Positions 6,894 through 11,899 of a stretch of 11,899 nt of DNA are shown here, in pieces (the first letter of the stretch is position 1; the number at the start of each line of letters is the position of its first letter). The notes beneath the pieces are model-generated. The model ran no database searches, was not told the DNA's origin, and saw only the letters and a list, made by a program, of their open reading frames with translations. Position numbers and translations under genes: made by a program. The stretch is from NCBI GenBank assembly GCA_017648425.1, contig JAGCJD010000035.1, positions 1 through 11,899 of the forward strand, read 5' to 3'. Origin of the DNA: Clostridia bacterium. Lineage in GTDB: Bacteria; Bacillota; Clostridia; Oscillospirales; CAG-272.

Positions 6894-7760
6894 ATGAATC
6901 CTTTTATAAAAGTTTGCGGACTTACCTATAGCTATGACGATGAAGCGGTTGTAAAAAAGCACGCGGTCATAAATAATGTTTCGTTTGAAATAAACGAGGG
7001 TGATTTCGTTGCTGTTCTCGGACATAACGGTTCGGGGAAATCTACACTTGCAAAGCTTTTGAATATGATACTCGTTCCTGACTCGGGCGAGATATATGTA
7101 AACGGTAAAAACATATGTGACGATAGCATGACCGATGAGGATATTCTCGAAATAAGAAAAAGCATAGGAATGGTTTTTCAAAATCCCGATAATCAGCTTG
7201 TAGCTACCATAGTTGAGGACGATGTTGCATTCGGACCTGAAAATTTGGGGATCCCATCGGAGGAAATAAGAGCTCGTGTAGATAACGCCTTAAAGGATGT
7301 TGGAATGAGCGAATTTGCGCATCACGAGCCCCATAGGCTTTCGGGCGGGCAAAAGCAAAGAGTGGCAATAGCTGGCATTATTGCAATGATGCCGAGATGT
7401 ATTATTTTTGACGAATCTACCGCCATGCTTGATCCCGTAGGACGAAAAGAGGTCATGAATTCAATAATTCGTCTTAACAAGGAAAAAGGAATAACGGTCA
7501 TAATGATAACTCATTACATGGAGGAGGCGGCGAGAGCCGACAGAATAATCGTCATGAATGACGGAAGCATTATTTTGGACGGCGTTCCATCTTACATCTT
7601 TGAAAACGAGTCGCTATTAAAGGAATGCGGTCTTAGCGTTCCTCAATGCACAGAGCTTGTTCACAGACTTCGCGAGCATGGTATCTGCCTTGATAAGGCG
7701 GGCGTATCTATTGAGGAGTGCGCCGATATGATCTTAAAGCATATAACTGAGGATAAATAA
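6894..7760 (+). CDS. ecfA1: ECF transporter ATP-binding subunit EcfA1 (CbiO-type)
   Basis: One of two cytoplasmic ATPases that energise the ECF importer for vitamins or metal cofactors. The 288-residue protein has Walker A GHNGSGKST (43-51 approx.), the Q-loop VFQNPDNQ (94-101), signature LSGGQKQR (149-156), Walker B CIIFDEST (169-176) and the H-loop ITHYMEEA (205-212). The EST sequence after Walker B, in place of the usual EPT/EPA, is typical of EcfA1 and distinguishes it from EcfA2. The ATG at 6894 is preceded by GGTGAT ending 3 nt upstream; the frame is open back to 6768, but that part overlaps the methyltransferase gene and has no ABC similarity. The ecfA2 start is only 3 bp after its stop, implying coupled translation of the heterodimer partners. 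Confidence 0.95.
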   Translation: MNPFIKVCGLTYSYDDEAVVKKHAVINNVSFEINEGDFVAVLGHNGSGKSTLAKLLNMILVPDSGEIYVNGKNICDDSMTDEDILEIRKSIGMVFQNPDNQLVATIVEDDVAFGPENLGIPSEEIRARVDNALKDVGMSEFAHHEPHRLSGGQKQRVAIAGIIAMMPRCIIFDESTAMLDPVGRKEVMNSIIRLNKEKGITVIMITHYMEEAARADRIIVMNDGSIILDGVPSYIFENESLLKECGLSVPQCTELVHRLREHGICLDKAGVSIEECADMILKHITEDK

Positions 7761-7763
7761 AAA

Positions 7764-8612
7764 ATGTCAAAGCTTGTCTTGGAAAATGTTAGCTTTTATC
7801 ACGGTAGGGGAACTCCCTATGAAATAAAGGCTTTGGATAATATAAACATCGGTATTCCTGCGGGAAAGATAACAGGACTTATCGGGCATACGGGATCGGG
7901 AAAATCAACTCTTGTGCAAATGTTCAACGGTCTTCTTGAACCGCATGAGGGACGGGTTTTGCTTGACGGTGTTGATATATGGAGCCAGCCTAAAAAAATT
8001 CGCGATGTACGCTTTAAGGTTGGTCTTGTAATGCAGTACCCCGAATATCAGCTGTTTGAGGAAACAGTGTTCAAGGATATCGCCTTTGGACCTTTGAATA
8101 TGGGTGTTCCAGAGAGCGAGATCGAGGAGCGTGTTCTTGAAGCTGCAGATTTCGTTGGATTTGAAAGAGAGCTTCTTTATAAATCTCCGTTCGATCTCTC
8201 AGGCGGACAAAAGCGAAGAGCCGCTATTGCAGGAATAATCGCCATGAGACCTGAGATTCTTGTGCTTGATGAGCCCGCGGCAGGTCTTGACCCAAGGGGA
8301 CGAGAGGCTATATTTACAAACATTCTCAATTATCAGAGAGCAAATGGAAATACGGTAGTTATCGTTAGCCACAGCATGGAGGATATGGCGCGCTTGTGTG
8401 ACAACATAATTGTTATGTCCGCTGGCGAGATATTAATGAGTGGTGACAAGGACGAGGTGTTTACACAGAGTGAACGCCTTACCTCAGTGGGACTTGATGT
8501 TCCTCAGATAACACAGCTTATGAATTTGCTTAAAATAAAGGGAGTGGAGTGCCCTGACGGTATTTATACCGTTGAAATGGCTTTTGAATATTTGAAAAAT
8601 AAATTAAGGTAA
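7764..8612 (+). CDS. ecfA2: ECF transporter ATP-binding subunit EcfA2 (CbiO-type)
   Basis: The second ATPase of the ECF module, expected to pair with EcfA1 and to couple to EcfT at the membrane. At 282 residues it has Walker A GHTGSGKST (41-49), Q-loop VMQYPEYQ (89-96), signature LSGGQKRR (145-152), Walker B LVLDEPAAGLDPRGR (166-180) and H-loop VSHSMED (201-207). The DEPAAGLDP sequence and the YPEYQLFEETV stretch after the Q-loop are typical of EcfA2. Its start is 3 bp after the ecfA1 stop; GAGG at 7749-7752 lies inside the end of ecfA1 and 11 nt from the ATG, so reinitiation is likely. Both ATPases keep all catalytic residues. Confidence 0.95.
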   Translation: MSKLVLENVSFYHGRGTPYEIKALDNINIGIPAGKITGLIGHTGSGKSTLVQMFNGLLEPHEGRVLLDGVDIWSQPKKIRDVRFKVGLVMQYPEYQLFEETVFKDIAFGPLNMGVPESEIEERVLEAADFVGFERELLYKSPFDLSGGQKRRAAIAGIIAMRPEILVLDEPAAGLDPRGREAIFTNILNYQRANGNTVVIVSHSMEDMARLCDNIIVMSAGEILMSGDKDEVFTQSERLTSVGLDVPQITQLMNLLKIKGVECPDGIYTVEMAFEYLKNKLR

Positions 8613-8628
8613 ACGGTAATTTTAAAAC

Positions 8629-9447
8629 ATGAAAAGTATTGCTCTTGGGCAGTATTATCCGTCAAATTCTGTTTTGCACAGGACTGATCCGAGAATAAAA
8701 ATAATTCTCGCCATACTTTATATCGTATGCTCATTCCTTTGTAAGAACATTATCAGCTTTGGATTGTTAGCGCTCAGCGCGATAATGCTTATAATTATTG
8801 CAAGAGTTCCTCTTAAAACAATTTTCGGTGGCTTACGCCCCGTGCTGATAATATTGATAATAACCTCGCTGTTCAATATTTTTTGGACATCGGGCGATAT
8901 ACTGCTTTTTGAATGGAAATTTATACACATATATCTTGAGGGACTGTATTCTGCCGCCTTCATGGTAATAAGAATAGTTTCATTGATCATAGGAACGAGT
9001 GTTTTTCTTACTTACACCACAACGCCTATTGATCTTACAGATGCTATTGAGGACCTCTTGTCACCTCTCAAAAAAATTCGTGTGCCTGTGCACGAGTTTG
9101 CAATGATGATGACGATAGCGTTAAGATTTATTCCTACGCTTGTTGAGGAAACGGACAAGATAATGACTGCGCAAAAGGCAAGGGGCGTGGATTTTTCAAG
9201 CGGTAGTTTGATTACACGCGCAAAGGCTCTTATTCCTATATTGATACCTCTGTTCGTATCTGCTTTTAACAGAGCCTCTGAGCTTGCTACTGCTATGGAG
9301 TGCAGATGCTACCATGGGGGAGAGGGTAGAACAAGAATGAAGGTGCGGCATATAAGATTTGTTGATTTTATTCCGCTTGTTTTGGTTTTGATCCTTGCCA
9401 CAGCTCTGATCATTCTTAATCTGCTTAGAATTGGCTTTACTATTTAG
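8629..9447 (+). CDS. ecfT: ECF transporter transmembrane subunit EcfT
   Basis: EcfT is the membrane scaffold that links the EcfA1A2 ATPases to interchangeable substrate-binding S components. The 272-residue protein has the family N-terminus ALGQYYPSNSVLHRTDPR (5-22). Hydrophobic segments lie at about 24-36, 41-58, 71-86, 106-128, 196-214 and 247-266. The two cytoplasmic coupling motifs are AQKARGVDF (181-189) and AMECRCYHGGEGRT (222-235); the second has Cys-Arg-Cys in place of Ala-Arg-Gly. Only weak ribosome-binding matches (AAGG or ACGG) precede the ATG, which follows ecfA2 by 16 bp. No S-component gene is in the window, fitting a group II module shared by S components encoded elsewhere. truA follows after 21 bp. 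Confidence 0.95.
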   Translation: MKSIALGQYYPSNSVLHRTDPRIKIILAILYIVCSFLCKNIISFGLLALSAIMLIIIARVPLKTIFGGLRPVLIILIITSLFNIFWTSGDILLFEWKFIHIYLEGLYSAAFMVIRIVSLIIGTSVFLTYTTTPIDLTDAIEDLLSPLKKIRVPVHEFAMMMTIALRFIPTLVEETDKIMTAQKARGVDFSSGSLITRAKALIPILIPLFVSAFNRASELATAMECRCYHGGEGRTRMKVRHIRFVDFIPLVLVLILATALIILNLLRIGFTI

Positions 9448-9468
9448 CCTTTTGAAGGAGCTTGAATT

Positions 9469-10227
9469 ATGAAGCTTTTATTGGACATTTCTTTTCTTGG
9501 AAGCTCATACTGCGGTTATCAGGTGCAGCCAAATGTGCCTACCGTTCAGGGGGCATTGAACGAGGCTGCGAAGCAACTGTTCGGATTTGATTGCGATGTC
9601 GTTGGGTGTAGCCGTACAGACAGCGGAGTACACGCAAAACAGTTCTTTGTTTCAATTGCAAAAAAAGGCGAAGCCTGTTTGTATACAACTATACCCGAGG
9701 AAAAAATACAGAGCGCTTTATCGGTATATCTTCCAAAGGATATTTGCATCAATTCCGCTCGATTTGTTGATGACGGATTTCACCCCCGATATGATGTTAA
9801 AAGTAAAGAATATGTATATTGTATTTTAAATTCAAAAAACGGAGATCCGTTTTTGCATGACAGAGCATGGCATTATTCAAGAAATATTGACGACAACGCC
9901 ATTGAGAATATGCGTGTTGCTTTAAAAGCCTTGGAGGGAACACACGATTTTTCCTCGTATATGGCTTCAAATTCTTGTGTTGAGAGCACCGTGCGTACAA
10001 TCTATTCCACGCGGATTGAGCGTGACGCTGATATTATCAAGATATACATTGAGGGTAACGGTTTCCTTTATAACATGGTTCGCATAATTGTCGGCACACT
10101 TATATCGGTGGCGGAGGGAAGAGTGTCGTGTATGGATATGGAAATAATTACAAGCTCATGTGACCGCTCAATGGCGGGAATGACCGTTCCGCCACAGGGA
10201 TTGTTTTTAAATAAAGTTACCTACTGA
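9469..10227 (+). CDS. truA: tRNA pseudouridine(38-40) synthase TruA
   Basis: TruA converts uridines 38-40 in the anticodon stem-loop of many tRNAs to pseudouridine, helping keep the reading frame. The protein is 252 residues, within the usual 245-270. It starts with the typical LLDISFLGSSYCGYQVQP (4-21), then VQGALNEA (26-33), and carries the catalytic aspartate as Asp51 in SRTDSGVHA (48-56). Later marks are FHPRYDVKSKEYVY (about 104-117), the HDFSSYMAS stretch, the GNGFLYNMVRIIVGT region and the C-terminal PPQGL. The ATG has AAGGAG 8 nt upstream. It follows ecfT by 21 bp, reproducing the conserved ecfA1-ecfA2-ecfT-truA block of Firmicutes; the DUF5711 gene starts 20 bp after it. Confidence 0.96.
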   Translation: MKLLLDISFLGSSYCGYQVQPNVPTVQGALNEAAKQLFGFDCDVVGCSRTDSGVHAKQFFVSIAKKGEACLYTTIPEEKIQSALSVYLPKDICINSARFVDDGFHPRYDVKSKEYVYCILNSKNGDPFLHDRAWHYSRNIDDNAIENMRVALKALEGTHDFSSYMASNSCVESTVRTIYSTRIERDADIIKIYIEGNGFLYNMVRIIVGTLISVAEGRVSCMDMEIITSSCDRSMAGMTVPPQGLFLNKVTY

Positions 10228-10247
10228 TTTGAGAAAGGAGAGAATTT

Positions 10248-11531
10248 ATGAGATTTCCGTTTGGCAAAAAAAATAAGAGTGATACGGAAAGCATCTCCGA
10301 AGCATCAAATTTCTTTTCAAGAGTAGGTAGATTTTTTAATCCCGAGCCTCAAAAGGAAAAGGTTTTAAGACATGAGGACTTCAATTCTGCGGGAGACGCA
10401 TATTACGCTACTGTTGCGGCGGGATATAAGGTGTCCCAGAGAATTATAGTTCTTCTGCTTATACTTTTTTTAGTCTTTTCTTTTGTTACAAATTTTAACG
10501 AGATAACATATGATAATTTTTTCTATCTTTTAAAGGATTTTTCTGCGGCGGTTGATGTCGAGGCAACTAATTATCAAACGCTTTCGTATGATTCAAACAC
10601 AAGGCATTTTTTCAGCCTCTACCGAGGGGGACTTGTTGTTGTAAATACGGCAAACATTTCCGCCTTTACGGCTACGGGCAGAAGGACGCTGTCAGAAGGC
10701 TCGAATTTTTCTTCTCCGTGCGTTGAAAGTTCTGGTAAATATTTTATTATTTATGATACGGCAGGTAACGAGTTTTCAGTTTATAATTCATTTGCAAGAA
10801 TATATAATGAGGAGCTTGATTATCCTGTAACGGGCGCTACATTTGCTGAGGACGGCAGCATGGCGGTGATTACAAGAGATATAAGCCATAACTCAATGGT
10901 GCATGTTTACAATAAAAATTTCAAAAGGGTATTTACTGTTCCGTCCGATAAATATGCGTTCGATGTTGAAATGAACAGCGATTATGACAGACTTGCAATT
11001 TCCTATTACGGTATAGGTGACGGAAGTGGAAGAAGCGAGGTCGTTGTAAGAAGTCTGTCTACAACAGAGGAGTTTGCTACTGTATGCATTGACGGCGAGC
11101 TTTTGATAGAATGCGGATTTCTTTCAGATGAAAGATTTGCCGTTATAACTGACAGGTCTATAAGGATTTACGATAAATATTTCGAGGAGCTTGAAACATA
11201 TAACTATAATAACGGTGTCGTATCTGGATACAGAGTGAGCGAGCAGGGAGCTGCTGTTTCCTATACGCTCAATTCAAAAAATATCGCTGTTGTTTTTGAT
11301 GCAAAAGGAAATTTGTTGTATAATGAAACCGTAAACGATAATATAAAGGATATTGATGTTTACGGAGAATATGTTTTTCTTAGAACCGATACGGGTGTTA
11401 TTCGGGTAAACACGAGGAATTTAAATGAAGAATTTCTCTCCTCAGGACAGGGAAAAATGCTTATATACGGCGTTGATACAGCTCTTGTCTGCGGAGATGC
11501 AAAGGCTGAATATTTGGTCTTTGAGGAATAA
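10248..11531 (+). CDS. DUF5711-family membrane-anchored protein, probable beta-propeller
   Basis: A 427-residue protein resembling the DUF5711 family found in Clostridia; no function is known to me. A basic/polar cytoplasmic N-terminus (1-65) is followed by one hydrophobic helix (about 66-82) without a signal-peptidase site, so it should be a type II membrane protein with the rest outside. The remainder (about 100-427) is strand-rich, with recurring units of about 40 residues such as KYFIIYDTAGNEFSVYNSF, MAVITRDI, RLAISYYG, RFAVITDRSIRIYDKYF and EYVFLRTDTGVIRVNTR, which suggests a beta-propeller. This is my reading of the pattern, not a computed fold. The ATG has AAAGGAG 7 nt upstream. It sits between truA and a CvpA-like gene with short gaps, so it is probably cotranscribed and may act in the cell envelope. 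Confidence 0.75.
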   Translation: MRFPFGKKNKSDTESISEASNFFSRVGRFFNPEPQKEKVLRHEDFNSAGDAYYATVAAGYKVSQRIIVLLLILFLVFSFVTNFNEITYDNFFYLLKDFSAAVDVEATNYQTLSYDSNTRHFFSLYRGGLVVVNTANISAFTATGRRTLSEGSNFSSPCVESSGKYFIIYDTAGNEFSVYNSFARIYNEELDYPVTGATFAEDGSMAVITRDISHNSMVHVYNKNFKRVFTVPSDKYAFDVEMNSDYDRLAISYYGIGDGSGRSEVVVRSLSTTEEFATVCIDGELLIECGFLSDERFAVITDRSIRIYDKYFEELETYNYNNGVVSGYRVSEQGAAVSYTLNSKNIAVVFDAKGNLLYNETVNDNIKDIDVYGEYVFLRTDTGVIRVNTRNLNEEFLSSGQGKMLIYGVDTALVCGDAKAEYLVFEE

Positions 11532-11560
11532 AATTCAGCAATAACGAAAGGAGGTAAAAA

Positions 11561-11899
11561 ATGAATATTCTTGAACTGATATGTCTTATCATATCCGGAG
11601 CAAGCGTGGTTTTTTGCAGTGTAAAAGGACTGAAAAGATCTGCCTTTAATATATCCGCGTTTGTTGTTGTTATGATTTTTGCAAAGGGTATCGGAAAAAG
11701 ATTTGGATATTTTTTGCTCTCCAATATCATATATAAAAAATTAGCCGATATAGATGTTGGCGTTGTCGAAAACACAAGCAATACGATTGTTTCGGCTTTT
11801 GGCACACTTACCGTATTCATTATGCTTCTTTTTATTCTCAAAAGAATATTTGCATTGGTTGAGGGCAAAATGAAGCCAAGTCTGCAATATATTGTTACC
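11561..11899 (+). CDS. CvpA-like integral membrane protein, N-terminal part (truncated by window)
   Basis: An open frame of 113 codons from ATG 11561 with no stop before the window ends. A very good ribosome binding site (AAAGGAGGT, 11546-11554) lies 6 nt upstream, and the frame begins 29 bp after the DUF5711 stop, so it is almost certainly a real gene in the same operon. The product has hydrophobic segments at about 4-20, 27-42 and 88-105. The opening pattern, a hydrophobic helix, then VKGLKRSAFNISAF with a Gly and basic residues, then a second helix, resembles the CvpA (colicin V production) membrane family, which also has a GxxxG/R turn there. That assignment is tentative because the C-terminal half is missing; another small membrane family is possible. 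Confidence 0.65.
   Translation, partial: MNILELICLIISGASVVFCSVKGLKRSAFNISAFVVVMIFAKGIGKRFGYFLLSNIIYKKLADIDVGVVENTSNTIVSAFGTLTVFIMLLFILKRIFALVEGKMKPSLQYIVT

Noticed and set aside
8557..8572. Perfect 16-bp palindrome ACGGTATTTATACCGT near the end of ecfA2, considered as an operator or processing site.
   Set aside because: It lies inside coding sequence, has no promoter beside it and no second copy; one such palindrome is expected by chance in a window this size.
6881..9468. A substrate-binding S component or a vitamin riboswitch associated with the ECF genes.
   Set aside because: The gaps are 3-21 bp and hold no extra gene or structured leader; the ECF genes appear to be read from the upstream ruvC promoter.
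10173..10209. Imperfect hairpin (GGCGGGAA / TTCCGCC) followed by a T-rich stretch near the end of truA, considered as a terminator.
   Set aside because: The T-run is about 8 nt away from the stem, the stem has a bulge, and the bases encode the conserved TruA AGMTVPPQGL region.
11461..11868. Leftward open frame of 135 codons near the right edge.
   Set aside because: It is antisense to the DUF5711 end and to a frame with a strong AAAGGAGGT site; the rightward reading is far better supported.

Overview
The window reads as a stretch of chromosome from a low-to-moderate G+C Firmicute, most likely a gut-type member of the Clostridia. The reasons are the Gram-positive-style AGGAGG ribosome binding sites, the DUF951, YfhO and DUF5711 families, and the two-ATPase ECF transporter core next to truA. 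Nearly every base is in a recognisable gene. I see no tRNA, rRNA, mobile element, CRISPR array, phage gene or integration scar. It looks like vertically inherited housekeeping DNA, not an accessory island.

Layout. From 1 to 511 (+) lies the 3' part of alanine racemase (alr), closed by a strong intrinsic terminator at 515-552. A leftward operon then runs from about 5344 down to 554: a small DUF951 protein, a large YfhO-family membrane protein, ruvA and ruvB. DUF951 and yfhO overlap by 4 bp, and the other junctions are about 20 bp. At 5345-5496 is an AT-rich divergent promoter region with good sigma-A promoters facing both ways, an inverted repeat and a pair of direct repeats. Rightward from 5497 come ruvC, a class I SAM methyltransferase, ecfA1, ecfA2, ecfT, truA, a DUF5711 membrane-anchored protein and the start of a CvpA-like membrane protein that runs off the right edge. 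Gaps on this side are 3-29 bp and no terminator is visible, so it is probably one long transcript.

How they work together. RuvA and RuvB (branch migration motor) and RuvC (resolvase) form the Holliday-junction resolvasome. Here they sit on opposite strands around one promoter region, so their expression could be coordinated from it. EcfA1, EcfA2 and EcfT make the shared energising module of an ECF vitamin/cofactor importer; no substrate-binding S component is in the window, as expected for a group II system. TruA modifies tRNA anticodon stem-loops and the methyltransferase probably modifies RNA. YfhO, DUF5711 and CvpA-like proteins are envelope proteins without a demonstrated link to the others.

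The most notable points are the split, divergent ruv locus with DUF951-yfhO leading ruvAB, the repeats in the shared promoter region, and the ECF-truA block sitting outside its usual ribosomal-protein neighbourhood. I found no convincing new biological system; the findings are modest and scored accordingly.
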